This document shows positions 25,528-38,104 of a DNA stretch of 64,000 nt, piece by piece (within the stretch, counting starts at the first letter, position 1; every line of letters starts with the position of its first letter). Below the pieces are notes generated by a model. The model saw only the letters and a list, made by a program, of their open reading frames with translations, was not told the origin of the DNA and did no database searches. The DNA is from Typha latifolia (Eukaryota; Streptophyta; Magnoliopsida; Poales; Typhaceae): NCBI GenBank assembly GCA_019914945.1, contig CM034101.1:941188-1005187 (forward strand). Reading direction: 5' to 3'. The position numbers and the translations under genes are program-made.

Positions 25528-28500
25528 TTATTGTCCAGTATTACAATGATGATCTTCTGTTTTAACATCAACGGTGTAATCATTGGAGTTATTGACATTT
25601 TCATGAGCTATTATTACCTCAGTAGAGCATCCGTCTTCCAATCCATCGATAGTCTCTGCATTGTCAACCCTATCAGGATCACTGTCACTCTGCTTCTTCC
25701 GCTTGATGACTTTAGTGGAAACCACACGATTAAGGCCCTTGTTCTCCAAATCTGCATATTCACTGCTTATTGGTTTGAAGTGGACTTTGTTGACCTTTCT
25801 CGCATTAGCTTCCACTATCTGCATGAAAGAAGCACATGGCAGATGAGATGCACGAAAAACATACCAGGCGGCTTATATAATTTTGCATTATACTGCAATT
25901 CCATGTGATCTAGTTGATTATTTTATATACGATTTCATGCTGGTGAAGCGGAAATTGGCCAGTGGCTCGTTTGGTGGCTTTCTTTTCTTTTCTTTTCTTT
26001 TCTTTTCTTTTCTTTTCTTTGCCAATGTAAGGTATTATTCCCTAAAAAATAATTATCATAAGAGGTCTGATTCCAAAATATATAATTGAAATTTCAAGTC
26101 TTTTCAGATTTAAGCCTATAATTTGGCTGATTCCATGTGATCTAGTTGATTATTTTATATACCTGTCCATGATTTATGAATAACATGACAGCAAACTCTA
26201 GAGATAATTGAATAAATTGATAAGAGTCAAAAACAGCATATGACTTACAAGAGTCCAAGAACATACAGAAAATCTAGAGCACTAAAAGAAACCCAAATAG
26301 AGGTCGTTGCATCTGAATTTAGCAATTATTAAAGCAGAAATACAGCACAAACATGTCAAAAAACCAATACAGATCATAAATGCAGAAGACAACAAGAACA
26401 ATTTCAGACATTCAACATTATTAAATAGCTAATAATTGACTAGTAGCTATCCTATTTCTGACATGATTATGGTTAACTAAAAAAAAGTTTCCTGGATGCG
26501 TACCTCAAGTTCAAAAGTCTGATGCTTTTCCTTCTCGTCTTGTTGATCAGACACTTGCTCATTGTATTCACTATTTTCTTCTTGATTTGCCTTCTCAAGT
26601 ACCACCAACATCTTTCCGCCTGCTTCTGGTATGTATCCAAATGACTCGCAGACAAAACCAGATACTGTCTCATATTGATGACCCTACAACAAAATATATC
26701 TTTAAAAACTTCATAATTCCAAGGAAAACCATGAAGAACCATTAACCATTCTACAGTATTACAAACCTCAGGAATTTTGACATTCAACTCTTCGGAAAGC
26801 TGGTCAATTGATGTATTTGCATCGACATCAAACGTTCCATCCTCCCGCATCACTATATATCCAGTTTTCTTCTGGATCTCCTCCTATGACCAAATGAATT
26901 ACATGAGAAAAATATATATCCAAGGAAAATGAACACCTCAACAATCACGGGATTCAACAAGAATGAGGATATTATGCATATCAAACAAGGACACAAAAAT
27001 TAAGGAGGTAGTTCAAAAAGACTAAATGTGAACTCGATGATGGATGCAGTTCTCCATTTCTAATAGTACACGGAAACTATAGATTGGCAGAGAAAATAGT
27101 TAAACTGAACAGATGGTCATGTAAAACACTCTCCTTTCTTTGATTAGATTGTATATCAACAACCACCAGACTACAGTTCATCATACGGAGGAGAAAGAGT
27201 GAAGACTTCTACTAACCATCTAAGTAATTACTGCAACAAGGATATCCTTGTTCTAGACATCATTAATAAATGCAGTTTCTCACTTATTTGTGATTAGCAG
27301 ACTCTAGCATATTTGAGAAAGAAGTTATCAATTGATCAAATGAAATCCAGCAAGTTGAATATAACCGCATACTGTCAATTGACACAGCATCTTTATGCCC
27401 TTCATCAAGATAAGAGAAATATATGATGCAGTGCAGAAAGAGTACCGTTGTACTCTGACAGATATTAAGTAAATTTATGCTGGGACAAAGAAGATGCAGC
27501 TGCCCAAGCAATATCAGTAATAACATTGCTTGAAAATAGTAAATTTTAAAAAGTAAAGCTGGAAAGATCAAGTAGAAAAAGGATGAAGGTGATAAGAATG
27601 AAATAAGAGCATAAGCTTCCAAAACATTTTCTACCTTGGAGTCATTTTCATCAAAAATTTCACCAACAATTTCTTCGACAACATCTTCCAATGTCACGAT
27701 CTGTTCCATATGGGTATGCCACAGGTAAGCAAGACAAAATCTCCAAGAAAAATGAGACATACAAAGATACATGAAAAAGAGACTCTACAGAACATTTAGA
27801 AGTAGTAAAATTTGGCATGCTGACATTATAGATACAGGTTCAAAACACTTTTATAGTTATTTAACTTCATGACTGCAGTACGGAACTTTGACGGATTTAT
27901 GCATTTATATTATGTAACTTTTAGAAGGTTTAAAAAACTTAAAATTGTTTAGTAGGCCATCAGAGGATTGTGGAGTCGTATATACATAGGAAGGTACATT
28001 TTGGTACATATTAGAAATAGATCGATAAGAACTTTCTTTCTTTCTTGGCTAAGGAATGGAAAATCTTACTCCTGTAGCATGAAGAAATATATATTGTCTC
28101 ATGCTTGATAGAAAAGATACGATCACCCAATACTGCAAGGATATGAAAATGAAACATGAAAGGCATGTGTCTAAAGCAAGCTTCGAGATCTAGGAATCTT
28201 CTATGATATTCATATATTAAAATAACTAGGAGAGAAAATATAAAAGAACAAAAATATGCATGATTTTTGTTGTTTGGAAATCAGAAAGCAATTTAACTAA
28301 AGTGGTAAAGACATGCTATTCTTAGAGAAATTCTCACGTACAGTTTAAACACATAAGGCTAAGGCTTAAGATTTCAAGTTATATGGGTATAGATTGACGA
28401 ATCTAATAAATGTAGGATTATCTTGTTCCATCATGAAAATTAATGTTTGGACAGTGAGAAAAAATTACCAGTATCCATGGTAAGCAAAGAATGACACATA

Positions 28501-31500
28501 AATGACTATAAATTTTCAATGATATAAAGAAAGAGACTTACACCAACAGTGCCGCCATATTCGTTCAAGACTACAGCCATGTGTACCTGCCTGATGCGGA
28601 ACTCTCTCAGAAGGTTCCAGACAGACATCGAATCTGAAAGTCCATAAGATTTGTCAACCAATTTTATATAAAGAAAAGAATTATACAACCAACTTGCAAA
28701 GGAATAGACGCCTCAAGACATTTGAGATGGTTTAACTAATTCTGAGTTTCTAACACAAGTCACTTACTTGAAATTCTGAGTTACTTGCAAAGAATGATCC
28801 GTTTCCTCAAATGCATTATAGAAGTAACTTGGCAATTTACATGCATCATAATTTTTTACGGCAAATAACACCTCAGTAGTACTTACCAGGAACAAAGTAT
28901 GTAGGCATGTGTGCTATCTCTTTCACAGTAATTTCTTTAAGTTTTTCGACCTTCAAAACAAAAAGATTAAAACAGGTAAAAAGTTATTTAGCAACAAATA
29001 TATTATAGACAAAAAAAAGGTGGCACAGCTAACCTTTTCAACAAATTCAAGCATATCCATTGCATATGCAATTCCAACTATATTATCAATGCGTTCCTCG
29101 AATACAGGCACTCTGAAAAAGAACCAATGAAGCTAAAACCTGAAGGTACATGCAACAGCAGTATACTCATATACTAGTACCTTGAGTATTGATGAGTCTC
29201 CCATAAATCTCGGAAATCAATTAGTGTTGCAGTAGCGTCAATTGCAACTACATCCACCAAAGGCGTCATTACCTCCCTAACATGTGTATCTTTAATCTCT
29301 AGCACGTTTTCAATCATATCCTGTTGAAAGGGTAAAAATAAAATATTCACTTATCCGTTCTTTGCCAAAACAAAGATGATTTGAAAGCTCTCTGTGAAAT
29401 AGAAGACCAAAATGTATGCAAAACTCGTGCACATATAATTTTAACAATGAAAATTTGAGAGATTTGATCATTGTTGAGTCCCAAGTGAAAAATAACAACA
29501 AAGACTTCTGTTTCAATTATTTGGGACAGGTACATGATCACCAATCTGCTTTCTAATGCTATGTGCTCCATCAATCTAAGGGTAAAGTTACCATTCCTCA
29601 TTGCATCTACTAAGTGTTCATAAATCTCATTCTTCCCATGTGGTACCTCCAACTCGTATCATGCCTTAATGGTGCAATGTGTCCTCTAACGAACATGGCA
29701 GAACAATCTGAAGCAACTCTTTATACCTTATCTTGATGGTCAATGACCCAAATTGCCAAGAACACGGCAATCATTAGTTTTATGTCTTATAGAAAAACCA
29801 GTAAAGTAGTGAGCCACGAGATACTTGGATAGAAAGACATGTTTTAAAATTGCCAGAACCCATGAACATAGCCAATATATAGAAGTCCTAAAACAAATAT
29901 TCCTCATCTTAACTTTGTTCCCTTATCCTATACATAATGCCTGTTCAATCTTAAGCAATATTTCTTAGCAACCATCAACTATGTAGTCTGTACAATTCTT
30001 TCTTGATTTTACTATCTAGTTGTAGAATGTTGTTCCACTAAACGAAGACTTAAGCACGGATTGTCGGATTTTTCTCCCTAATTACAACTACGGGTTCATA
30101 CATGATAAAGTCATTTTCGTCACATAAATCATATTATACGCAAACAAGTAACAGGCAAAGACCTCTGGTAAAACTAATTATAAATTGAATTGTTGATACT
30201 TTAGGCCATGTTAATACATACCGTTATATAGTTTATTGATCCAATATACTCCAATTAAGAATATGGATTACTACATAAGATTTTAGAAAAGGAAGTTCAT
30301 GAAATTCAGACGATTCTACATATCATTACTCTGCAGCGCACTATTAGAATCTACAAAGGTAACAAAATATGAAAGGTCAGAATTAATGCAATAGCTTCTC
30401 AAAATATGCTACTGCACTTTGTCACCTGTTCTTCTTCTTCTATTGCCCCACTCAGCTCTGCTCCTCGTAGCATCAATTTTAATTCATCTTCAGTTACATA
30501 TGGTTCACTACATGGATAAACAGAAATATTAACAGACAGTAAAGAAATTAGATATAAACTAGCTCTTCCAGTTAAGATTGGTAATGCCAGGAGCAAAAGC
30601 CTTAAACCTATGTCATGAAGTTTCAAATTACTATCTGAAAGAGTTCAAAAGAAAACACATATGCTACAACCTGTCATCAATAATGAAATATGTTATTGAG
30701 TACCACTTGTCATAGAATTACCAGGAAATGTACATCAAAAAAATAGTAAGTGTAACTTCACAAGATTGTCCTACCTGTTGGTTTCAAGTCTTCTCTTTTA
30801 CATCAAACAAACATGATCCTTATATGGTCCAAAAGTCCAAACAAAGATAAATATTATTTACAGTATGTACTATTCCATCTCCTCCTATATTCATGTATTC
30901 GCTGTAGAGTGGTGCTGCTTTTCGGTTCAGAAGTAGGGGAACAAGTAACACCCTGGCTTCTGTGAAAGAAACATGGATGCTCATTGCCTAATATAGGTCG
31001 AAGGCATAGATAATGTCATGTAGGCACCATTGGAAGAAGATGCACACTAGGGTAGCAGATCAGTTGCTGACCAAACATAACTGGAAATTGTCAAAGTTCC
31101 CATGAAATTAAAAAAAAATTATTTGATAGCGAATATGAGAAAGTGTGAATTAATTATAACATATAATGGCAAAATAATTAAAATTTGATTAGAGAGTACA
31201 GCAAATAACTTACCTTCTACCTTTCAGACCTAACATCTTCAGCATTCCCATCGACAGGAAAGTGACAACTCTTCCAACAGGATATAGTACTAATGAGAGC
31301 CATGCAACCGGCCTGACCTAATTGCATAAGATGCAATACTTTAAGAAAAACTTAGAAGACAAAATGAATGTTGATCATGTTTCAGTTCTCAATTGGATTT
31401 TGGTTTCACCTTACAACAAACCTAGCAACGTCTGTGGCATTATGAACTGCTATACTTTTTGGAGTAATTTCTGTTAGGAGTAAAACAGCAACCTGAAGAA

Positions 31501-32036
31501 TTATAGATCAATTATGTGAGCCTTCCAGACCGATAACATGGTGAAACTATGTCAATGTGTTTTGTTGGTAGATTTTTTGAAACTAATACAGATGCAAATC
31601 CCTTACCTTATAGACATCAGAGTAAGAGTTGGAGATTGAATTTAAATTCTATCAAAAGAAGAGACAAGGACATACAGTCATAACACCGGTAGCTGCACTA
31701 ACACCTGCTTCACCAAAAATTGTTGTCGCTGCCTCTGTGAAAAGTGCTGTTGCACCAATATTGACAACACTGAGGATACATAAAGACAGAGTATAATGAG
31801 TGGAAATAATTATCCAAGGAAACAATCATAATTCATAATAAGAAGGATATAAAGCAACCGATCAGTACGTTGTGCCAATAAGAATGGTCGTCAAGAATCG
31901 AGTGACATCACTTCGAAGCATTCTGAAAACACCATTTTCCGGCTCTTTTTCTGCCAACTCACGAATCTGATGGAAGACAACATAGTTGGAGCTTAAACGA
32001 CCAATTCGAATATTCACATCTAGAGGGGAAAAAAAA

Positions 32037-32077
<41 letters not shown>

Positions 32078-32766
32078 AGGAAATTTTTCACTAGAAGAAG
32101 CATACACAAAGAGTATCCTGATAAATTCAAACAAAAATAAATTACATGGAATTTAGACTTGTATATTTTAAGATACACTAGAGTGGAATCAGTGACTTCC
32201 CGAAATTATGAAGAAGCAAATATTACCTTCCACGGGTAAAGCGTAGTAATGGCCGTCTCCGCCATGGAGAAGAACGCAGAGAGACCCAACAAAGCTGTCA
32301 AGATTAATCCCTGCTCCTTAAACAGTTGTAAGATCTGTAGTATCTTAGGCCAGGATCCACCGAGACTCCATTTCCCGGCCCCCAAGATTCCAAATCCAGC
32401 ATCGGCAACTCCTTCCGCCGCAACAACTCTACCGCACCTCCCCGCCACTATCGCAACAAGAACGAGCCGAACTCCGAATCTAGCGAGAGCTCCGAGGATT
32501 CGAAGAAACACTTCCTTCGAATCGGACGACTCAGGACGAGGCTTAACGCTGCGCATGCGAGTCGTCAGGAGAGAGGCGGACCTGAGAGGAGTTCTCCGAT
32601 GGCATTGACCGAGACGCGAGGTTTTGATGGGGAAGGGGAGTTGGTGTAAGGGTTTAAGGGGAGGAGCGACGAAGTTGGGGGTTTTCGATCGGAACGAGCG
32701 AGACGATGGAACCCTAGCGGCGTTTCCGAGAAGGAGACTAGAATAGGAGGAGTTGAAGAGAGCCAT
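25528..32766 (-). CDS. Chloroplast DUF21/CBS-domain (CNNM/CorC-like) membrane protein
   Basis: Predicted 674-aa protein like plant CBSDUFCH (At1g55930/At3g13070, about 655 aa). Relatives (CNNM, CorC) are linked to Mg2+/cation transport; the plant function is little defined. Fourteen exons on the minus strand: 32766-32227, 31966-31869, 31769-31676, 31492-31415, 31317-31214, 30507-30426, 29320-29181, 29112-29034, 28950-28887, 28633-28542, 27700-27635, 26883-26767, 26683-26504, 25818-25528. A Ser/Arg-rich N-terminus (about 1-75) looks like a plastid transit peptide. The DUF21 membrane domain (about 155-300) includes FFSMAETAITTLYPWK and LTEITPKSIAVHNA. A CBS pair (about 350-475) follows, with REVMTPLVDVVAI and VVLNEYGGTVGIVTLEDVVE. 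A CorC_HlyC-type domain (about 480-575) and a charged, probably disordered tail end the protein. All joins keep frame. Confidence 0.92.
25898..26162. repeat. 33-bp direct repeat flanking a (TCTTT)n-containing segment in an intron
   Basis: Identical 33-bp copies lie at 25898-25930 and 26130-26162, 232 bp apart, within the last intron of the CBS gene. The unit begins ATTCCATGTGATCTAG. The intervening 199 bp includes the pentanucleotide run at 25979-26020. This fits a segmental duplication or an insertion with duplicated flanks. Confidence 0.85.
25979..26020. repeat. (TCTTT)n microsatellite
   Basis: About eight perfect 5-bp units inside the last intron of the CBS gene. Confidence 0.95.
32029..32076. 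repeat. Poly-A / (TA)n tract in CBS-gene intron 1
   Basis: A run of about 26 A (32029-32054) is followed by about 11 TA units. Probably hypervariable, and prone to assembly or sequencing error. Confidence 0.95.
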
Positions 32767-33889
32767 TCTTTCAAATGGCGGGCGGCTCCTTTCTCCGCCT
32801 TTTTATCTATCCTCTTCTAAAGAAGAAGAAGACAGGAGGGGGAGCGTAGCCGGTGAACGGCGAGGACGATGTCGACTTCACACGGGTGGAGTCAATATAT
32901 ACTACTGAAAGCAATAGAAGATCTAATGGACTTCTCCACTATTACGGCCCGTATAAGAGGCCCGATAATGTTCTTAGATTCATGGATAAAGATTTTTTAA
33001 GGTAACCTCTTAAATATAAATTATGTACATCTATAATTTTATTCAAATTGTATTATTTATTTATAAAATATAATAATTCTATTAGTTAAGTTTATATAAA
33101 AACTTATATTTCGTTACTAAAATATGAATAATGATAAAATTTTGTGCACAATTTATTATATGACTTATTTTTTACGAGGTTTAATTAAAATATATTTAAA
33201 AGATTTGTACTTTATGAATAAATATGTTTTATGCATGAATCAAATCAAATGCTACTTGAATATCAAATTTATTTAGTCTTTATTATTAAGAATAAAATGT
33301 TAAATTTACTTTGGGTCTAAACCCATTCAAATAGAGGGGAAGATCGTACTAGCCCACATTCCTGCTCAACTTTCAATCCTACTTTTAGGAAAAGTGGTGT
33401 TTAGTTAGAAAACCAAAACGAGGTTAGTGAACACTAACCTGAATTTAAGAAGGTGCATAAACTCATTCCAGACGTAATTGCAAGGGATTATCACGAAGCA
33501 TTTCTGTCACAATTTCAGCATACATCTATCTCAACGAGTGCTATGTTATCATTATATTGTCCATATTTGTGTTAAAAATTGAATAAACTGTCAGCTTCTT
33601 CCTAATATTTAAAATGAACAATTAAGTCAATATTTCTGTAGAAATACGTCACAAACGTGTTACTTCGATTCACTCAACTTAATTCATCCTCGCAACAATT
33701 TTGAAATGTATGACCTAAAAATTAGGTTCTTTGATAAATCGTGAATATAAATGTTAATCATAGGATAGGATAGATAAAAAGTTAGTTGGTATAAATATAA
33801 ATTAAACATTTAGATCAAATCTTGTCAAGCGACGGGACACTTAACTGTTAGAACACGAGTGCTATAATGAAAATTTAGACTTTTCTATT
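32767..33889. other. CBS-gene promoter and AT-rich spacer
   Basis: The first 200 bp should be the leader and promoter of the CBS gene (GA-rich around 32815-32850). The rest is AT-rich and shows no gene. Confidence 0.45.
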
Positions 33890-34285
33890 TAAGAGCATCT
33901 CCATATTTGGGCTCCGAGCAGCCCGGTGCACTCCAATGCACCTGCCTCCATATATATTATAAAATAATATAATATATATTATTATATTAGCTATTTTAAA
34001 TTGTTTAATAGATTATCTTAGCGTTATTATTTTTTATTAAAAAATATATGGTTAGAAAACTCTTATCGAGATCTTTAAAATAAGATTAATATTCAATAGT
34101 TTTAGAAGTAATTTTAAATTACTAATTTTTTAATTAAACGCATTGAAATTACATTACACGAAATAAACATCGAAATAATCATTACATGTCATTAACTAAA
34201 AATATCAAAATTACATTACCTAAAATAAGCAGAAATTAATCAAACATAATAAAAGCAATAGATGTTTAATATTCTGGTCATTAAA

Positions 34286-34426
34286 GAGCTTGAAGCCAAT
34301 GATGATGAACGATTTCAACGATTCCTTGCGCGACATAGGAAGATCCAAGATAGAGAAGCTCATTTTGAGCTTCGAAATACACTAATTGAACACTTATGGA
34401 AGAGGCACGGGAATGAAAGAATATAA
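34286..34426 (+). pseudogene. PIF/Harbinger transposase C-terminal remnant
   Basis: Plus-strand frame of 46 codons ending in TAA. It includes REAHFELRNTLIEHLWKRHG, the characteristic tail of plant HARBI1/PIF-like nucleases. The DDE catalytic core is absent upstream, so only the last exon fragment survives, inside the element with TAA target duplications. Confidence 0.75.
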
Positions 34427-34565
34427 ATTTTAATGTAATTTTTATTTGATGTATTTTATTTTTAATGTATTTCATGTTTGATGTATTTCATATCTAATGT
34501 ATTTTAATTTTTAATATTTACATTGGGGATAATTTTGAGTAATTATATTTTAGGATACATAATTT

Positions 34566-34708
34566 ATTAGACTCATTTTTATAAATAATAAAAAAGTTTA
34601 AATTTAAATTAACTCAAAAATAATTTAATATTAGACTCATTTTTATAAATAATAAAAAAATTAAAATTAAAATTAACTCAAAAATAATTTAATATTAGAC
34701 TCATTTTA
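34566..34708. repeat. 64-65-bp tandem repeat inside the Harbinger element
   Basis: Units starting ATTAGACTCATTTT occur at 34566, 34630 and 34695 (the third partial), separated by AT-rich sequence. This is a local duplication after or during decay of the element. Confidence 0.75.
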
Positions 34709-34996
34709 AAGGTCTCGATGAGACCTTTCCTTCCAATAGTATTTTTTTTTGTTAAAAACTGATTAGTAAAACTAATTATATGCTTAGCTTAACTAACTAA
34801 ATTATTTAACAAAGGATACAAATATAATTAAAATTATTGAATATAACACTTATTAGGCAATTTTGGCATTTTGAAAAAGTTGATGTGACAAATAGAGCCC
34901 GGCTTCATTTTCATGGTAGGGCTCCAAATTTGAAGCCCCACTATTTATGGCTCCAATTTTGGAGCCCCATATAGAGTCCGGTTGGAGATGCTCTAA

Positions 34997-35075
34997 TTCG
35001 TTAAATTTTAACAGTAATAGGATTTAGCCTATCATTTGCCAACTCATTTAATTTTTGTCTCTCGTCTTCCCCTTC

Positions 35076-35121
<46 letters not shown>

Positions 35122-35879
35122 TCTAATCTCACGGCAACCATCATCTCGACAATGGAGGAGAATGGCGACGCCTGCCGGCCGGGTCGAGCGCGGCGAGGGA
35201 GGAAGACCACGGTGGTGGTGGAATGGAAAATAGAAAAGAAATAAGGTGAGATATTATATATAATTTATAATTATTCAATCTTGATCTAAAGATAATATAG
35301 ACTAATCATTTATTTATTAAAGTTATATTGAACCGACATAAACTAAACATCTCATTGCCAAATAACAAATGCAGAAGGAAACCACGCGGTGCACTCATCG
35401 ATTAGTATATATATTAGTGAGGTTTGTACAAAGTTGACCTTCTACCATGCTATCTTCACAAGTAACTCGACTTGAAGATACTTGTTATATATAGTTATCA
35501 TGACATGGCTGACGAGTTGCTAACTTGCTCCAGCTAGCGGAAGATTCCTCATGTCGTACATATATAAGTAAACTCTTGTCAGGAGGAGGAAGCTTTTCTC
35601 GATCGGCATCTTAGCAACGAAATGGCCAAGAAGTTCGGAGATCCCCGGGACAGCAAGCCGTATCCATGGGGCATCTGAGGCACGCATCACGCCAAATTGC
35701 CAACCCACCTACCCTCATTTATAATAATTAATTTTTCCACAGAGAGCGATTGAGGGAGACTACTACTAGATTTAACACCACTCCGATTCATAAAATTTGA
35801 TTGTTTTTAGCCTTTCGGATCTCTATCTAGAAAACTGCAACTGTTCTTATCTTTGGAGAAGAGGCAAGTAAACTAAGCC
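34997..35879. promoter_or_regulatory. Upstream region of the P450 gene
   Basis: Contains the (CT)n run near 35081-35115 and AT-rich DNA. A minus frame at 35520-35708 (62 codons) has no recognisable family and was not called a gene. The last 100-200 bp should be the P450 leader and core promoter. Confidence 0.4.
35081..35115. repeat. (CT)n microsatellite
   Basis: About 17 CT units between the Harbinger element and the P450 gene. Confidence 0.95.
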
Positions 35880-37495
35880 ATGGAATTAGAAATCTCTTAC
35901 TACTACTCTATATTCTTTGCTATTGTAATCGTCTTAGTGCTTGCTAATCTCAAAATCTCTACCTACGGCAACAAAAGTGCAACACGGCCACCACCTGGGC
36001 CGTGGAAGCTCCCCATCATCGGCAGCATCCACCACCTCGTCGGCTCCCTGCCGCACCGGGTGATGCGAGAACTCGCGAGAAGATACGGTGCCGACGTCAT
36101 GCTCCTCAAGCTCGGCGAGGTGCCCACCGTCGTCGTGTCCTCCCGCGAGGCGGCGAAGGAAGTCATGAAGACCCACGACATCGCCTTCGCGAGCCGGCCG
36201 CTGAGCGTCACCATCGAGATCCTGACGTCCGGCGGCAAAGACATCATCTTCGCGCCTTACGGGGATTACTGGAGGCAGCTGAGGAAGATCTGCGTGCTTG
36301 AGCTGCTGAGCTCCAAGCGCGTGCAATCTTTCCGTTGCGTTAGAGAAGAAGAGGTAACTAATCTCGTCCGATCCATCTGGTCGTCCTCTCCTTCGTCGCT
36401 AGTAAATCTCAGCGAGAGGTTATACGTGCTCGTCAACGACATGACGGCGAGGGCCGTCCTCGGGAGCAAGTGCAAGGAGCAAAATGCTTTTCTCCGCGCG
36501 TTGGATGAATCGATTAATTTATCAGCGGGGTTCAACCTGGCCGACCTATTCCCGTCGTCGAGGATCGTGAGTATGCTCAGCGGCGTGGCCGCGAAGGCAC
36601 AGAGGTGTACAAGGACTGTTCATCAAATCTTGGATACAGTCATTCAAGAACATAAAGTAAGGCAGAACAGAGCTACAGTAGCAGGAACAGGGGAGGATTT
36701 GCTTGATGTTCTCCTAAAGATCCAAGAGGAAGGTGGACTACAATTCCCTCTCACAACCGAAGCCATCAAGGCAGTCATCTTCGTAAGCCATCTCTCTCCC
36801 CTAACCCAGTTAAAAATCTTACTACCAAATCGGTTCGTGCTTATTTTCCAAAAAATCCATTACTGTAGGATATCTTTGGAGCGGGAAGCGAGACCTCAGC
36901 AACAACCCTGGTATGGGCCATGTCCGAGCTCATGAGGAATCCGGGAGTGATGAAGAAAGTCCAGTCCGAGGTGCGACGAGTCTTCCAAGAAAGACCAAGA
37001 CTCGTAATGGAGGAGAACATCAATGAATTGAGATACTTGCAACTAGTCATAAAGGAGACTCTAAGGTTGCACGTCCCGGTGCCGCTTCTCCTCCCCCGGC
37101 AATGCAGCGACACGTGTCGATTGTCGGGCTACGACGTACCGGAAGGCGCGACGGTGATCGTCAACGCTTGGGCCATCGGAAGAGACCCGAGGTACTGGAC
37201 CGACCCCGACGAGTTCGTGCCGGAGAGGTTCGAAGACGGCTCTGTCGATTTCAAGGGGACCGACTTCGAGTTCATACCGTTCGGCGCCGGGAGGAGGATC
37301 TGTCCGGGGATGTCATTTGGGCTGGCAAATGTAGAGCTTACACTTGCGAGCCTTCTGTATCACTTTGACTGGGAGATTCCAAATGGAATGAAGCCGGATG
37401 AATTGGATATGGATGAGTCCTTTGGGATCACTGCAAGAAGGAAGACCGACCTCTCGTTACGGGCCGTTCCTCGTATACCTTGTCTTACTACCTAG
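35880..37495 (+). CDS. Cytochrome P450, CYP71 family/clan
   Basis: Predicted 509-aa ER-anchored haem-thiolate monooxygenase, full length for a CYP71-type enzyme. Two exons, 35880-36782 and 36869-37495, with a single phase-0 intron just before the I-helix, the usual CYP71 layout. Visible are an N-terminal hydrophobic anchor (about 7-25), the hinge [13 protein letters not shown], the C-helix WRQLRKIC, the oxygen-binding AGSETS (306-311), ExxR as ETLR (364-367), PERF (419-422) and the haem loop [13 protein letters not shown] with Cys446. All catalytic motifs are intact. Closest in style to the CYP71D/CYP99-like enzymes of terpenoid or other specialised metabolism. The substrate cannot be inferred, and no terpene synthase or other pathway gene lies nearby in the window. 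Exon 1 is GC-rich. Confidence 0.95.
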
Positions 37496-38104
37496 TATAT
37501 ACTTTTTAGTTTATAAAACTGTAGCCTTGTATCTTCTTTTTAATACGGAGCATCATATGTGGAAATTTAGTTCTCTATTGAAAAAAAGTTAGTAAATTTT
37601 ATATAGAGAGCCTTGACTCTTATCTAAGTTTTAACGCCAGTTCGACTACTGGAGCTAAGGTCTGAGGCCGAATCCTGGTCTCAACCCATCTCAATTTAAC
37701 TTTATATGGGCTCTGGGTGTATTTGGATAATTCCAAGAGTCCAAAGCTAGCCATGTCATGAACAGTATCCGATCACTTCTTTTCCCTCATCAGAACATTA
37801 GATGTGAACTGTAAAATAGTTTAGGATCTTATCGCCAGTCAGTATGTATGGCTAAATTTTCACCAAAATTGGAAGAAATAGATATTATACGTTAGATATG
37901 ACACTAAAATAGGAAGAAAATCGAATTAAACAATCTGACAGCCCAAGAACAAAGTCAGCGCCCAAATTGGGAACCAATTGATTGGACTAAGAGACAAAAC
38001 TGTACCAAGACCTGCCGGAGCCACAGCTGGGACTCAAGGTACCTAAATGCCAATTCACATCCTGCCAAGAGTAATATACTTCTCTTCTTCTCTATCCTTC
38101 TCGA
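37496..38104. other. Convergent intergenic region (P450 / SAP)
   Basis: 609 bp between converging genes, expected to hold their 3' UTRs. No gene is supported. Confidence 0.5.

Larger units (their letters stand above)
33893..34993. mobile_element. Degenerate PIF/Harbinger-type DNA transposon
   Basis: The 1101-bp element begins GAGCATCTCCA and ends TGGAGATGCTC, perfect 11-bp inverted repeats. It is flanked by TAA on both sides (33890-33892 and 34994-34996), the TWA target duplication typical of PIF/Harbinger. Subterminal GGGCTCC motifs also occur in inverted orientation at the two ends. The interior keeps 46 codons of a HARBI1-like transposase C-terminus and is otherwise AT-rich, so the copy cannot move by itself. 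Confidence 0.85.

Noticed and set aside
35520..35708. 62-codon minus-strand frame upstream of the P450
   Set aside because: Reads somewhat like protein (IRLAVPGISELLGHF), but no family match from memory and no splice partners; too weak to call.
37630..37700. Possible tRNA-derived SINE (box B-like GGCCGAATCC and a CCAG...CTGG hairpin)
   Set aside because: No acceptable box A at the right spacing, no 3' tail and no flanking duplication.
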